Of a DNA stretch of 64,000 bases, positions 45,447 through 55,760 are shown in pieces. The notes beneath the pieces are model-generated. The model searched no databases. It saw nothing but the letters and a program-made list of their open reading frames with translations, and was not told the DNA's origin. A program made the position numbers and the translations under genes. Position 1 is the stretch's first letter. Each line of letters opens with the position of its first letter. Origin of the DNA: Aromatoleum diolicum (GTDB lineage: Bacteria; Pseudomonadota; Gammaproteobacteria; Burkholderiales; Rhodocyclaceae); the NCBI RefSeq assembly GCF_012910955.1, contig NZ_WTVQ01000005.1, forward strand, positions 62,001 to 126,000, given 5' to 3'.

Positions 45447-46000
45447 CGACCGTTATCCTGCCTTACGTCGGAAACGGTGCGCACATGCTGGATGGCCCCG
45501 GAAAGCGGACCACCGCCCGTCATGGATTGATGCGCAAACACATATTCACGATTCGGATCGACGGATATCGGCGACTGCGTCACCGATACCGGCCGCACTG
45601 CTACAAGAGCGGACTCGGATGCCTGGACTCGCGGCGGCGCCGTCGCTACACGGCTCATATCATCCTGATCAGCGTACAAGGTGTGAGCAACCCAACCGAC
45701 CGCAGCTACCCCCATGACCGATGCGGCCAGTGGCATCAGCGAACGCCAAGCCTTGCCACGGCCCGGCTCGGCCGGCCGTACCGTCGGCGCAAGCACAGTG
45801 GGTTCAGACTCGATCTCCGCCATAACCCGCCCGACGAAACCTGATGAACCATCCCTATCGCCCCGTAGCAGATCGCCAATCAGGCAATAGGTCCCCCACT
45901 CGGTGCGCAACGACCGATCGCGCCGGATCGAGTCCAATACCGGAGGCGCCGACTGCTCGTCGAGATCACCATCAAGAAGTGCCGACAGTTTGTCCTTCAT
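45443..46000 (-). CDS. rseA: Anti-sigma-E factor RseA/MucA
   Basis: The product has 185 residues. The N-terminal cytoplasmic domain (KDKLSALLDGDLDE, WGTYCLIGDLLRG) binds sigma-E; one membrane helix lies near residues 95-115 (LMPLAASVMGVAAVGWVAH); the periplasmic tail would be cut by DegS-like and then RseP proteases. ATG 46000 is chosen over GTG 46009 for its spacing from AGGTGG. It starts 9 bp after rpoE. Confidence 0.93.
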   Translation of the reverse strand: MKDKLSALLDGDLDEQSAPPVLDSIRRDRSLRTEWGTYCLIGDLLRGDRDGSSGFVGRVMAEIESEPTVLAPTVRPAEPGRGKAWRSLMPLAASVMGVAAVGWVAHTLYADQDDMSRVATAPPRVQASESALVAVRPVSVTQSPISVDPNREYVFAHQSMTGGGPLSGAIQHVRTVSDVRQDNGR

Positions 46001-46009
46001 GAGTACCAC

Positions 46010-46609
46010 CTACCAACGTTTGTCAGGAGCCGTATCCAGCAGCGGCCGCAGTTTTTCAGCAATTGCCTCGCGTGCGCGGAATATCCGCGAACGCACCGTT
46101 CCGATCGGACAATCCATGATGCTGGCGATCTCCTCGTAGCTCAGCCCTTCGAGCTCCCGCAGCATGATCGCCGTGCGCAATTCCTCTGGTAGCGCCTCCA
46201 TCGCCTGATCCACCGTCTCACCAATCTGCCGCGTCATCATCAACCGCTCCGGCGTATTGATGTCACGCAACTGGTCACCTTCCTCAAAGGTTTCGGCCTC
46301 TTCAGAGTCGAACCCGGTCGATGTCGGCGCACGCCGACCCTGCGATACCAGATAATTTTTCGCGGTATTGATTCCGATACGATAAAGCCATGTGTAAAAA
46401 GCGCTGTCGCCCCGGAACGATCCCAAGGCGCGATACGCCTTGATAAAGGTTTCCTGGGCCACGTCTTCCACCTCGGCAGAGTCGCGGATCAATCGGGAAA
46501 GCAGCCTATGCAACTTGCGCTGGTATTTCGTTACCAGCAAGCCAAAGGCCTGCTTGTCGCCGCGTTGTACGCGTTCGACAAGCTGCTGATCTATCTCGCG
46601 ATCGCTCAT
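46010..46609 (-). CDS. rpoE: Sigma factor E (RpoE/AlgU)
   Basis: The product has 199 residues. Region 2 (DVAQETFIKAYRAL, FYTWLYRIGINTAKN) and region 4 (LEGLSYEEIASIMDCPIGTVRSRIFRAR) identify an ECF sigma factor of the RpoE group. It responds to misfolded outer-membrane proteins and drives envelope-stress genes, including very likely its own operon through the site at 46692-46718. Confidence 0.97.
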   Translation of the reverse strand: MSDREIDQQLVERVQRGDKQAFGLLVTKYQRKLHRLLSRLIRDSAEVEDVAQETFIKAYRALGSFRGDSAFYTWLYRIGINTAKNYLVSQGRRAPTSTGFDSEEAETFEEGDQLRDINTPERLMMTRQIGETVDQAMEALPEELRTAIMLRELEGLSYEEIASIMDCPIGTVRSRIFRAREAIAEKLRPLLDTAPDKRW

Positions 46610-46691
46610 GAGCGGGTCGTTTCTCTAGGTTGGGCAAAATCCGCGCCAGTATAGCGACCCCCCATGAGTACGGCAAAGCCGAAGCTAATCA

Positions 46692-46718
46692 AGAGACACA
46701 GGGCTTGGCAAATAGTTC
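46692..46718 (-). promoter_or_regulatory. Candidate sigma-E promoter of the rpoE operon
   Basis: On the minus strand GAACTA is followed after 16 bp by TCTCT (preceded by G), close to the sigma-E consensus GAACTT-N16-TCTGA. It lies about 83 bp upstream of rpoE, compatible with the usual autoregulation. Confidence 0.45.
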
Positions 46719-46819
46719 AGACGCTGAAGGGGTCTTGTGGCGAAAGCGCCTGTATCCGAGATTTCGCTGAATACGGAGCGCGCAGCGGGACATGATATAT
46801 TCGTGCGGGTGTCCGACCC

Positions 46820-48418
46820 TTGCCTTTCACGATCTTGTCAAAACAATACGACGTACTCATTCTCGGCAGTGGCACGGCTGGCCAGTCGCTGGCGCTGCGA
46901 CTGGCAGATCATCTTCGCGTTGCGGTCGTCACGAAACGCTTGCTCTCCGATAGCGCAAGCGCATGGGCGCAAGGCGGAATCGCCGCGGTACTCGACACAT
47001 CGGACAGCATCGCCGCCCACATCCAGGACACGTTCACCGCGGGAGCTGGCCTGTGCGATCCACAAGCCACACGTTTCGTGGTCGAACACGGCAAAGCCGC
47101 CATCGAGTGGCTGATCGGGCGCGGCGTTCCGTTTACACGCGAAGATGAATCGACGATCGGCTACCACCTCACGCGCGAGGGCGGCCATTCGCACCGGCGC
47201 ATCATTCACGCCGCCGACGCCACCGGCGCCGCCGTTCAGGCGACGCTGAGCGAACAGGTCAGCAAACACCCGAACATCGACATACTCGAGAACCACATCG
47301 CGGTCGATCTTGTGCTGGGCGAAAAAATCGGGCTGCCTGGCGAGGGCTGTCTGGGAGCCTATGTCCTCGATATCACCAACGACCGCGTGGTCACAATCGG
47401 CGCACGCAACACGGTGCTGGCCACCGGCGGCGCAGGCAAGGTCTACCTGTACACAACAAACCCGGGCGTAGCGACCGGAGATGGAATTGCAATGGCCTGG
47501 CGCGCAGGCTGCCGCGTCGCGAACCTGGAATTCATCCAGTTTCACCCGACGTGCCTCTACCACCCCCAAGCAAAATCCTTTCTCATTTCAGAGGCAGTGC
47601 GCGGCGAGGGCGGGCTCCTCAAGCTGCCTGACGGCACCCGCTTCATGCCCGAACACGACCCGCGTGCAGAACTGGCGCCGCGTGACGTCGTGGCACGCGC
47701 GATCGATTTCGAAATGAAGAAACACGGTCTGGACTGCGTCTTCCTCGACATCAGCCACAAACCAGCCGACTGGTTGCGCGGACACTTCCCGAACATCCAT
47801 GCCCGTTGCCTGGAACTTGGCATCGACATCACACGTGAAGGCATTCCGGTTGTCCCGGCTGCACATTACACCTGTGGCGGCATTGTTACCGACTTGGCAG
47901 CGCGTACCGACCTCAGCGGGCTCTATTCGGTCGGCGAATCAGCCTGCACGGGTCTTCACGGCGCCAACCGACTGGCCAGTAACTCGCTTCTCGAGTGTCT
48001 GGTATTCGGCGAAGCCGCAGCAAAGGACATCCTGTCTCAAGCACGTCGCAGCCTGCCTCGCCTCCCCGACTGGGACGAAAGCCGCGTCACCGACGCCGAC
48101 GAAGAAGTGGTGATTTCGCATAACTGGGCCGAACTGCGACGCTTCATGTGGGACTATGTCGGTATCGTGCGTACCAACAAGCGCCTGCAGCGCGCCCAAC
48201 ACCGCATCCGTCTGCTGGCTCGCGAAATCGACGAGTTCTACTCGAACTTTCGCGTCAGCAATGACCTGATCGAATTGCGGAATCTGGTGACCACAGCGGA
48301 TTTGATCGTGCGTTGTGCGCTGCGTCGCAAGGAAAGTCGAGGCCTGCACTTTTCGCGCGACTTTCCAGAGACCTTACCGAAAGCTCGCAATACGGTTCTC
48401 CGACCACCGAAGATCTAG
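46820..48418 (+). CDS. nadB: L-aspartate oxidase
   Basis: The product has about 532 residues. FAD motif [15 protein letters not shown] and the fumarate-reductase-like domain ([26 protein letters not shown], catalytic region [10 protein letters not shown]) fit NadB, which makes iminoaspartate for NAD synthesis with NadA. No ATG is available near the N-terminus: TTG 46820 or TTG 46835 (giving [12 protein letters not shown]) must be the start, and neither has a strong ribosome site. It faces rpoE. The stop overlaps ygfX stop within CTAG. Confidence 0.94.
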   Translation: MPFTILSKQYDVLILGSGTAGQSLALRLADHLRVAVVTKRLLSDSASAWAQGGIAAVLDTSDSIAAHIQDTFTAGAGLCDPQATRFVVEHGKAAIEWLIGRGVPFTREDESTIGYHLTREGGHSHRRIIHAADATGAAVQATLSEQVSKHPNIDILENHIAVDLVLGEKIGLPGEGCLGAYVLDITNDRVVTIGARNTVLATGGAGKVYLYTTNPGVATGDGIAMAWRAGCRVANLEFIQFHPTCLYHPQAKSFLISEAVRGEGGLLKLPDGTRFMPEHDPRAELAPRDVVARAIDFEMKKHGLDCVFLDISHKPADWLRGHFPNIHARCLELGIDITREGIPVVPAAHYTCGGIVTDLAARTDLSGLYSVGESACTGLHGANRLASNSLLECLVFGEAAAKDILSQARRSLPRLPDWDESRVTDADEEVVISHNWAELRRFMWDYVGIVRTNKRLQRAQHRIRLLAREIDEFYSNFRVSNDLIELRNLVTTADLIVRCALRRKESRGLHFSRDFPETLPKARNTVLRPPKI

Positions 48419-48948
48419 CGGGGCATTCCGGCCTGCACGGACGTGGCCTCATCGCGGCCCGCCAGACGCTCGGACGGCATCGCATCTTCGGATCGAGCGT
48501 CACTGCCACCAACTTGCATGGTTGCCTTGTGCCGCAGCCAGATACGCAGACCACGCCAGCTGTCTGCGGGCAGATTGTCGGGCAGGAGCATCATCGCGCC
48601 ACGCATTGTGCGTCGTCGCGGCCGGGCGACGCGGGCGCCTCGCCAATGTATCCATACAGCCCACCCAAAATCGACGCACGTCGCTTCGGGCAACGCATAC
48701 ACGACGCGGCGATGTTCCATGATGCGAAGTTCGCCGTTGTCGTCCAGCACCAGGATGCGACCTTTCGTACCGATCTCCGCCCGCATTGCCGTGCGGAAGG
48801 ACACGCCTAGTACCGCCAGCACGAAAAAAACGATCAGCGGATGGACCGCGGAACGCACAAACGCGAACGCCGCGATCAAATGAATCGCGGCGTTCAAACC
48901 CAGCGCCAACCTCGACGGCTGGATTTCAATTTCAAGCGGGTAACGCAT
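48415..48948 (-). CDS. YgfX/CptA-like membrane protein
   Basis: The product has 177 residues from ATG 48948, chosen because longer frames run into fabF. Two membrane helices (about 15-50: [28 protein letters not shown]) precede a beta-rich domain with [19 protein letters not shown], the typical CptA/YgfX signature. E. coli CptA interferes with cytoskeletal proteins MreB and FtsZ and is paired with SdhE (CptB). No sdhE lies next to it here. It follows fabF on the same strand. Confidence 0.82.
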   Translation of the reverse strand: MRYPLEIEIQPSRLALGLNAAIHLIAAFAFVRSAVHPLIVFFVLAVLGVSFRTAMRAEIGTKGRILVLDDNGELRIMEHRRVVYALPEATCVDFGWAVWIHWRGARVARPRRRTMRGAMMLLPDNLPADSWRGLRIWLRHKATMQVGGSDARSEDAMPSERLAGRDEATSVQAGMPR

Positions 48949-48971
48949 CGTTATTGCGCACCCGCGCGAGC

Positions 48972-50210
48972 TCAGATCCGCCGGAACGCGAGCGTCCCGT
49001 TGGTACCGCCGAACCCGAAGGAATTCGACAGTGCCGCACGAATTTCCATCGGACGTGCCTTGTTGGCCACGTAATCGAGGTCGCACTGCTCGTCCTGCTC
49101 GAAGATGTTGATCGTCGGCGGAGCGATCTGGTGATGCAGCGCGAGTGTCGTGAACACTGCCTCGACGCCACCCGCGGCACCGAGCAGGTGCCCTGTCATC
49201 GACTTCGTCGAGTTCACCGCTATCGACTTCGCACGATCGCCGAAACAGCGCTTGACGGCAGTCGTCTCAGCCAGATCACCCAGCGGCGTCGACGTGCCAT
49301 GAGCATTGATGTAATCGACTTCGTCGAGCGACATGCCGGCATCGCGCATCGCATTCGTCATGCAACGCGCCGCGCCACTGCCATCCTCGCACGGTGCAGT
49401 CATATGATAGGCATCGGCGCTCATGCCGTAACCGACCACCTCCGCATAGATCCGCGCGCCGCGAGCCTTGGCATGCTCGTACTCCTCGAGCACCATCACG
49501 CCCGCGCCTTCACCGAGCACGAAACCGTCGCGACCCTTGTCCCAGGGACGGCTGGCCGTCGCCGGATCGTCGTTGCGCGTCGACAACGCGCGGGCCGAAG
49601 CGAAACCGCCTACTGCAAGCGGTGTCACGGTCGACTCGGCGCCACCTGCGACCATTACATCCACATCGCCATACTGGATGAGGCGCGCAGCCTCGCCGAT
49701 ACAGTGGGTGGCGGTGGTGCATGCGGTAACCATCGCCAGACACGGCCCCTTGAGGCCGAACATGATCGACAGGTTTCCGGCGATCATGTTGATGATCGTG
49801 CCCGGAATGAAGAAGGGGGAAATCTTGCGCGGCCCACCCTTCAAGTAATCGTCATGAGTCGATTCGATCATCGGCAGACCGCCGATACCCGATCCGATAT
49901 TCACGCCGATGCGTTCGGCGTTCGACTCGGTAACTTCGAGTCCGCAATCCTTGAACGCCTGGATGCCTGCTGCCATGCCGTAATGGATGAAGACATCCAT
50001 GCGGCGTGCTTCCTTCGGCGACAGGTACGCGTCAATATCGAAACCCTTCACTTCGCCGGCGATCTTCACCGGAAAGTTAGAGGTATCGAAACGCGTGATC
50101 TCACCAATACCGGAGCGGCCGTTGACAATATTGTCCCAGGCCTCCGGAACGGTATTCCCGACCGGGGAAATGATGCCCAGACCGGTAATGACGACTCTGC
50201 GACGGGTCAA
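48972..50210 (-). CDS. fabF: 3-oxoacyl-ACP synthase II (KAS II)
   Basis: The product has 412 residues. Catalytic Cys in [11 protein letters not shown], the two His in [11 protein letters not shown] and [10 protein letters not shown], and the N-terminal [13 protein letters not shown] are all present. It elongates acyl-ACP, including the palmitoleoyl to cis-vaccenoyl step. The start is TTG 50210; GGAG lies 8-11 bp upstream and no ATG or GTG is close, so TTG is well supported. It lies 21 bp after acpP. Confidence 0.96.
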   Translation of the reverse strand: MTRRRVVITGLGIISPVGNTVPEAWDNIVNGRSGIGEITRFDTSNFPVKIAGEVKGFDIDAYLSPKEARRMDVFIHYGMAAGIQAFKDCGLEVTESNAERIGVNIGSGIGGLPMIESTHDDYLKGGPRKISPFFIPGTIINMIAGNLSIMFGLKGPCLAMVTACTTATHCIGEAARLIQYGDVDVMVAGGAESTVTPLAVGGFASARALSTRNDDPATASRPWDKGRDGFVLGEGAGVMVLEEYEHAKARGARIYAEVVGYGMSADAYHMTAPCEDGSGAARCMTNAMRDAGMSLDEVDYINAHGTSTPLGDLAETTAVKRCFGDRAKSIAVNSTKSMTGHLLGAAGGVEAVFTTLALHHQIAPPTINIFEQDEQCDLDYVANKARPMEIRAALSNSFGFGGTNGTLAFRRI

Positions 50211-50231
50211 TGTTCGCTCCGGTGATCAGGT

Positions 50232-50471
50232 TTACTTCTTCAGATGGGCGGTGACGTAGTCAATCGCCTGCTGAACCGTGGTGATTTTCTCGGCTTCTTC
50301 GTCCGGGATCTCGCACTCGAACTCTTCTTCGAGCGCCATGACCAGTTCCACGGTATCCAGCGAATCCGCGCCCAGATCGTCGACGAACGAAGACTCGATC
50401 TTGATCTCCGACTCGTTCACACCAAGTTGCTCGGCGACAATTTTCTTGACGCGCTGTTCGATGTTCTCCAT
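50232..50471 (-). CDS. acpP: Acyl carrier protein
   Basis: The product has 79 residues, very acidic. The phosphopantetheine Ser lies in [17 protein letters not shown]. The helical pattern is the standard one (four helices). It carries the growing fatty acids for FabD, FabF, FabG and FabH. It is activated by AcpS (35.8 kb). The 90-bp gap from fabG may carry an extra promoter for its high expression. Confidence 0.98.
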   Translation of the reverse strand: MENIEQRVKKIVAEQLGVNESEIKIESSFVDDLGADSLDTVELVMALEEEFECEIPDEEAEKITTVQQAIDYVTAHLKK

Positions 50472-50562
50472 GAACTAACTCCTTCCCTGAGTGATCCAGA
50501 TATGTAAAAAAAAGCCGGCGTATTCTACCAAAAAGGATGGCAACCGCTATCGCTGCCGGCAA

Positions 50563-51312
50563 TCACGACATGTACATGCCGCCGTTCACGTGCAGGGTCG
50601 TACCCGTAACGTAAGCAGCAGCGGGTGAAGCAAGAAAGGCGACCGCCCCGGCGATTTCTTCCGGACGACCAAGACGCCCCAGCGCAATATTGCCGAGCAG
50701 CGCGTCGCGCGCGGCTTCAGGCAGGGCTCGCGTCATGTCGGTGTCGATGAATCCGGGGGCCACGCAATTGACGGTGATGTTGCGGCTTCCCAGCTCACGC
50801 GCCAGCGCGCGGCTCATGCCGGCCACGCCGGCCTTGGCCGCCGCGTAATTTGCCTGACCCGGATTGCCGGCACTACCGACAACCGAAGTGATGTTGATGA
50901 TGCGACCCCCACGCGCCTTCATCATGCCCCGCATGACGAGGCGCGACATGCGGAACACGGACTTGAGATTGGTATCGATGACCGAATCCCATTCCTCATC
51001 CTTCATTCGCATCGCGAGGTTATCGCGGGTGATGCCTGCATTATTGACGAGAATACCGACCGCGCCGAAGCGCTTCTCGATCTCCCCGATCGCTGCCTCG
51101 CATGCAGCCGCATCAGTCACGTTGAGTGCCAGGCCGCACCCCTTGATACCGGCTTCCTGCAAACCTTTTCCGATATCGGCTGCACCGGATTCGGAGGTCG
51201 CCGTTCCGACAACAGTGGCGCCGAGACGCCCCAGTTCGAGGGCCACCGCACGCCCAATCCCGCGAGACGCTCCGGTAACCAGGGCCACCTGCCCTTCAAG
51301 CGAAAAACTCAT
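50563..51312 (-). CDS. fabG: 3-oxoacyl-ACP reductase
   Basis: The product has 249 residues, a short-chain dehydrogenase. NADPH motif VTGASRGIGRAVAL, NNAGITRDNL and the catalytic Tyr/Lys in QANYAAAKAGVAGM with Ser in NITSVVGSAG are present. It reduces beta-ketoacyl-ACP. It is 5 bp downstream of fabD, so in the same operon. Confidence 0.97.
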   Translation of the reverse strand: MSFSLEGQVALVTGASRGIGRAVALELGRLGATVVGTATSESGAADIGKGLQEAGIKGCGLALNVTDAAACEAAIGEIEKRFGAVGILVNNAGITRDNLAMRMKDEEWDSVIDTNLKSVFRMSRLVMRGMMKARGGRIINITSVVGSAGNPGQANYAAAKAGVAGMSRALARELGSRNITVNCVAPGFIDTDMTRALPEAARDALLGNIALGRLGRPEEIAGAVAFLASPAAAYVTGTTLHVNGGMYMS

Positions 51313-51317
51313 CGTAC

Positions 51318-52247
51318 TTACCTCAGCGCCGCAATCGACTGTTCGAGACTTGCGGCGTCGTGAATCGAGCCGCCCTGGACCTCACCAGCAATGCGCTTGG
51401 TCATGCCTGCCAGCACCTTGCCCGGTCCGCATTCAAAAATGTGCCCCATACCGCGTCGCGCCATTTCCTGCACCAGCTCGATCCAGCGGACCGGCGAGAA
51501 CGCCTGCCGCACCAGTGCATCACGTATCTGCGCGGGATCATCATAAGTCGCAACATCGGCATTATTGAGCACCGAGATTGCAGGCCGCCCGATCCGGATC
51601 GTCGCCAGACGTTCAGCCAAGCGCTCGGCCGCCGGCTTCATCAGCGCACAATGAAATGGCGCACTGACCGGCAGCAGCATTGCGCGCTTGGCACCGCGAG
51701 CTTTCGCTGCTTCGATGGCCCGTTCGACGGCTGCCTTGGCTCCGGCGATCACGATTTGTCCCGGCGCATTGAGGTTAGCCGCCTCGACGACTTCGCCCTG
51801 TGCGGCCTCGGCACAAGCCTCGCGAACTGCATCGACCTCCAGCCCCAGAAGCGCCGCCATGCCACCCTCGCCGGCCGGGACCGCTTCCTGCATTGCCTGC
51901 GCCCGAAAGCGCACCAGCGGAACGGCGTCGCCAAAGCTCAACGCCTCCGCGGCGACCAGCGCCGAGTACTCTCCGAGACTGTGACCCGCAACCAGTTGCG
52001 GCTTCGGACCACCGGCGGCAAGCCACGCGCGGTACGCCGCAACACCTGCGGTCAGCATCAGGGGCTGCGTATTGACCGTCAACGCGAGACGCTCGGCCGG
52101 CCCTTCATTGACCATCTGCCACAGATCCTCGCCCAGCGCGTCCGATGCTTCGGCAAAAGTGTCGCGGATTTCGGCACGCTCGCCATAGCCCGACATCATG
52201 CCGACGGACTGGGACCCCTGTCCCGGGAAAACCAGAGCAAAAGCCAT
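51318..52247 (-). CDS. fabD: Malonyl-CoA:ACP transacylase
   Basis: The product has 309 residues. The start FVFPGQGSQSVGM (here LVFPGQGSQS) and the nucleophile Ser in GHSLGEYSALV, with His in PFHCALMKPA, identify FabD. It loads malonyl groups on AcpP. It is located 17 bp downstream of fabH. Confidence 0.97.
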   Translation of the reverse strand: MAFALVFPGQGSQSVGMMSGYGERAEIRDTFAEASDALGEDLWQMVNEGPAERLALTVNTQPLMLTAGVAAYRAWLAAGGPKPQLVAGHSLGEYSALVAAEALSFGDAVPLVRFRAQAMQEAVPAGEGGMAALLGLEVDAVREACAEAAQGEVVEAANLNAPGQIVIAGAKAAVERAIEAAKARGAKRAMLLPVSAPFHCALMKPAAERLAERLATIRIGRPAISVLNNADVATYDDPAQIRDALVRQAFSPVRWIELVQEMARRGMGHIFECGPGKVLAGMTKRIAGEVQGGSIHDAASLEQSIAALR

Positions 52248-52264
52248 CGTTTACCTATCCTGTA

Positions 52265-53230
52265 TCAGAATTGGAGCAACACTGCGCCCCAAGTGAAACC
52301 ACCGCCCACGCCTTCGACGATGAGTCGCTGTCCCGCACGAATGCGGCCATCGCGCACTGCCAGGTCGAGCGCCAGGGGAATCGACGCAGCCGAGGTATTG
52401 CCGTGGCGATCGACTGTGGCAATCACCTTTTCCATTGGCACACCCAGACGCTTGGCGGTCGCTTGAATGATGCGCACGTTCGCCTGATGGGGAATCAGCC
52501 AGTCGACTGCTTCAACGGACATACCCGCCTGGTCAAGGACTTCCAGCGCGACGTCACCGAGCACCTTTACCGCAAATTTGAACACGGCCTGCCCATCCAT
52601 GCGCAGGAACGGATCCCCGACGATCTGTCCGGCGGCGACACCGCCCGGCACACAAAGAATCGGGTGATGACTTCCGTCCGCATGCAGGGCACTCGCGAGC
52701 ACGCCCGGCGTCTCGGCAGCTTCAAGCACCACGGCGCCGGCGCCATCGCCAAACAGCACGCAAGTGCCGCGATCGGACCAGTCAAGAATGCGAGAAAACA
52801 CCTCCGCCCCGACCACCAATGCGCGTTTGTGACTGCCGGACCGGATGAATTTTTCGGCGATGGTCAGACCATAGACGAATCCGGAACACACCGCCTGCAC
52901 GTCGAATGCGGCCGCGCCATTGCGGATACCCAGCTTTGACTGCAGCAGTGCCGCGGTGCTCGGAAAGATGCAATCCGGCGTGGACGTCGCAACAATGATC
53001 AGGTCGATATCGTCGGGGGCAACGCCCGCCGCATCGAGCGCGCGGAGACTTGCCGCATGGGCGAGATCGCTTGCCGACATGTCAGCCGACGCGAGATGCC
53101 GGCTGCGGATCCCGGTACGCTCGACGATCCATTGGTCCGAGGTATCGATCCCGCGCGCAACGAGATCGTCGTTGCTCACCGGTTCACCCGGCAGGAAACT
53201 GCCAGTGCCGGCAATCCGTGCATAAATCAT
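52265..53230 (-). CDS. fabH: 3-oxoacyl-ACP synthase III (KAS III)
   Basis: The product has 321 residues. Catalytic Cys in [13 protein letters not shown], His in [11 protein letters not shown] and Asn in [13 protein letters not shown]. It starts fatty-acid chains by condensing acetyl-CoA with malonyl-ACP. The start overlaps the plsX stop by four bases. Confidence 0.97.
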   Translation of the reverse strand: MIYARIAGTGSFLPGEPVSNDDLVARGIDTSDQWIVERTGIRSRHLASADMSASDLAHAASLRALDAAGVAPDDIDLIIVATSTPDCIFPSTAALLQSKLGIRNGAAAFDVQAVCSGFVYGLTIAEKFIRSGSHKRALVVGAEVFSRILDWSDRGTCVLFGDGAGAVVLEAAETPGVLASALHADGSHHPILCVPGGVAAGQIVGDPFLRMDGQAVFKFAVKVLGDVALEVLDQAGMSVEAVDWLIPHQANVRIIQATAKRLGVPMEKVIATVDRHGNTSAASIPLALDLAVRDGRIRAGQRLIVEGVGGGFTWGAVLLQF

Positions 53231-54240
53231 GCTGCGACCCCCATTGCCGTCATGCGTTCAGAAATACGTTCGATGAGGCGATTCGACGCGGCCTCGGCGG
53301 CGCGATGAATGGCTTGCTCGAAGGCAAACGCATCGGCAGAACCATGACTCTTCACCACAACGCCGCGCAAGCCAAGCAGGGCGGCACCGTTGTAGCGACG
53401 ATGATCGACGCGATGCTTGAACCGCTTGAGTGCGGGCATTGCGATCACCGCCATGATCTTCGTAAGCAGGTTGCGACTGAACTCTTCCCGAAGGAACGCT
53501 GCAAGCATCTGCGCCAACCCTTCGGAAGATTTCAAGGCGACGTTACCGACGAACCCATCACACACGACAACATCCGTCGTGCCCCTGTAAATGTCGTCGC
53601 CTTCCACGTTACCGTAAAAATTCAAACCGCTGGTCTTGAGCAATTCGCCTGCGCGCTTGACCACCTCGTTGCCCTTGATCGCTTCTTCGCCGATATTCAG
53701 CAAACCGACCGAGGGGCGCTCGACGTGCTCGACCGCAGACACCAGCATCGCGCCCATGATGCCAAACTGAAGCAAGTGCTCCGGCGAGCAGTCGACATTC
53801 GCACCGAGGTCGAGTACATACACTTGGCCTTTACGGGTCGGCAGAATGGTGGCAATCGCCGGCCGGTCAATACCTTCCAGCGTTTTAAGGACAAATCGGG
53901 AGATCGCCATCAGCGCCCCGGTATTACCCGCCGACACAGCGGCCTGCGCCTTGCCGGCCTTGACGAGATCGATGGCGACACGCATCGACGAGTCCTTCTT
54001 GCTCCGCATCGCAATGGCGGGCGGATCGTCCATCTCCACCACCTCGGACGCGGCCTGCACGGACAAACGATCACCAAAACGGTTTCCGATCGCGGCGACC
54101 GCCTGCTCGAGCGCATCCGGCTTACCGACAAGGATGACCTTAGCTTCGGGATGGTTTTTCAAGAAAGCTTGCGCGGCTGGCACCGTCACTGACGGACCAT
54201 GATCGCCACCCATGCAATCTATCGCAACGGTGACACCCAT
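53227..54240 (-). CDS. plsX: Phosphate acyltransferase PlsX
   Basis: The product has 337 residues from ATG 54240 ([18 protein letters not shown]). The family motif and [10 protein letters not shown] are complete. It makes acyl-phosphate from acyl-ACP for PlsY, the first step of phospholipid synthesis. A TTG upstream (54264) is less likely. A terminator-like hairpin separates it from rpmF. Confidence 0.96.
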   Translation of the reverse strand: MGVTVAIDCMGGDHGPSVTVPAAQAFLKNHPEAKVILVGKPDALEQAVAAIGNRFGDRLSVQAASEVVEMDDPPAIAMRSKKDSSMRVAIDLVKAGKAQAAVSAGNTGALMAISRFVLKTLEGIDRPAIATILPTRKGQVYVLDLGANVDCSPEHLLQFGIMGAMLVSAVEHVERPSVGLLNIGEEAIKGNEVVKRAGELLKTSGLNFYGNVEGDDIYRGTTDVVVCDGFVGNVALKSSEGLAQMLAAFLREEFSRNLLTKIMAVIAMPALKRFKHRVDHRRYNGAALLGLRGVVVKSHGSADAFAFEQAIHRAAEAASNRLIERISERMTAMGVAA

Positions 54241-54274
54241 CGGGCTCTCGCGTAGCTCAGACAAAGTTGGGAAA

Positions 54275-54310
54275 GAAAAAACGGCGCAGACGCACGAGGC
54301 GCCGCGCCGT
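54275..54310 (-). terminator. Rho-independent terminator or attenuator after rpmF
   Basis: On the minus strand ACGGCGC pairs with GCGCCGT across a 16-nt loop and is followed by TTTTT. It lies between rpmF and plsX, so partial termination could give more rpmF-yceD transcript than fab transcript. Confidence 0.55.
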
Positions 54311-54325
54311 CTTCAGAGGCAGGAC

Positions 54326-54505
54326 TTACTCGCCCTTGGTCTTGACGACTTTCTTGCCACGATAGACACCGCTCGGGCTGATGTGATGACGCAGATGAAC
54401 CTCACCAGTGGTCGCCTCGACGGCGAGCGGCGGGTTGGTCAGAAAATCGTGCGCACGATGCATGCCACGCTTGGAGGGGGACTTTTTGTTCTGCTGAACG
54501 GCCAT
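54326..54505 (-). CDS. rpmF: 50S ribosomal protein L32
   Basis: The product has 59 residues: [19 protein letters not shown] is the invariant L32 start, then [15 protein letters not shown]. It is basic and of the normal length. There are no Cys pairs, so it is the zinc-free form. It sits between yceD and plsX as in most Proteobacteria, often expressed with them. Confidence 0.98.
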   Translation of the reverse strand: MAVQQNKKSPSKRGMHRAHDFLTNPPLAVEATTGEVHLRHHISPSGVYRGKKVVKTKGE

Positions 54506-54532
54506 GAAAAACTCCTAATACAAATATCGCGG

Positions 54533-55036
54533 CTAATCCGCGCTGTCAGTCCTGCGTAACTTCACAAGCGCCGCAAAAGGCGATTCCTCTGCGGCCCCGC
54601 CTTCGGGGTGCGGCGCATCACAACTGCCATGCCGCGGTGCGATGGGCACCGCAAGCACGATTTCGTCCTCGACCAGCGCCAGCACATCCATATCCGGCGT
54701 CGCCTCGATCGCATCGAACGCGTCTTCCTCCAGCTCTTCTTCGGGAATTGGCTGCCCGGGGCGAACCAGCTCGAACAGCGCATCAATCTGCAGCGGCCAT
54801 TCCATCGACCCGAGACAACGCTGACAGCGCGTTCCGAGCACACCAGAAATAGCAAGCCTCAGGCGCGCCTTGCGATCGATACCCTGCTCACCACGCAGAC
54901 TGAAGAACACCTCGCCGGATTGTTCCTGCAAGGCGTCCATCAGACGCGGCATGTCAGCCAGGGCAATTTTTCCCGACAAACTGCGGCCTTCGGCAGCGAA
55001 CTTGAACGGATCTGGAATAACGCTTCGTTGCGGCAT
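54533..55036 (-). CDS. yceD: YceD/DUF177 family protein
   Basis: The product has 167 residues. The conserved Cys pair is in GTRCQRCLGSMEWPL, and an acidic region with EEDAFDAI follows. DUF177 proteins are linked to 23S rRNA accumulation in plants and bacteria. It is located upstream of rpmF, the common arrangement. The third Cys (GSCDAP) lies near the C-terminus. Confidence 0.92.
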   Translation of the reverse strand: MPQRSVIPDPFKFAAEGRSLSGKIALADMPRLMDALQEQSGEVFFSLRGEQGIDRKARLRLAISGVLGTRCQRCLGSMEWPLQIDALFELVRPGQPIPEEELEEDAFDAIEATPDMDVLALVEDEIVLAVPIAPRHGSCDAPHPEGGAAEESPFAALVKLRRTDSAD

Positions 55037-55184
55037 AAGGGGCGCATGATATTATTTTCGGCTGACCCTGTCAAAGCACTGAAAGCCCTGTTTTCAAGGA
55101 TTTGCACTGCGGGGTGCGTCTTGAGCTCTGGCGCCGACAGGTCGAAGCGACTCCCACATACGAAAGACATAACCACTGACACGC

Positions 55185-55760
55185 ATGAAACTTGTTCTCG
55201 CCTCCACCTCAAGCTACCGGCGCATGCTGCTCGAACGCTTCCAGCTATCCTTCGAGACAGCCAGCCCGCAGATCGACGAAACCCCGTTGTCGGACGAAGC
55301 GCCCCCCGCCACAGCGAATCGGCTTGCAATCGAAAAAGCCCGCGCCGTTGCGGTGAAGTTCCCCGAGGCACTGATCATTGGCAGCGATCAGGTGGCACAC
55401 ATGGGAAACGAAATTTTCGGCAAACCGGGCACAAGCGAACGCGCCATCGCGCAGCTTCGCCGCATGAGCGGACAAACGGTGATATTTCATACGGCACTCG
55501 CAGTGCTCAATACGCGCAGCGGAGTCGTACAGAGCGAGAGCGTTCCCACACGCGTAAAATTCCGTGACCTGAGCGACGAGGAAATCGCGCGCTACGTGAA
55601 CAAGGAGCAGCCGCTGGATTGTGCGGGCAGCGCCAAATCCGAAGGGCTAGGCATCACCCTGCTCGACTCCCTGTCCGGAGACGACCCCACCGCACTGATC
55701 GGACTGCCGCTCATCGCGCTGTCCCGCATGCTCCGTGCGGAAGGACTGCAACTACCATGA
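55185..55760 (+). CDS. Maf-family nucleotide pyrophosphatase (YceF-type, m7GTP)
   Basis: The product has 191 residues. N-terminal LVLASTSSYRRMLLERF, the Asp in IIGSDQVA, and DCAGSAKSEGLGI match the YceF subgroup, which hydrolyses modified nucleotides such as m7GTP. It overlaps the following methyltransferase by four bases (ATGA). It is divergent from yceD. Confidence 0.94.
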   Translation: MKLVLASTSSYRRMLLERFQLSFETASPQIDETPLSDEAPPATANRLAIEKARAVAVKFPEALIIGSDQVAHMGNEIFGKPGTSERAIAQLRRMSGQTVIFHTALAVLNTRSGVVQSESVPTRVKFRDLSDEEIARYVNKEQPLDCAGSAKSEGLGITLLDSLSGDDPTALIGLPLIALSRMLRAEGLQLP

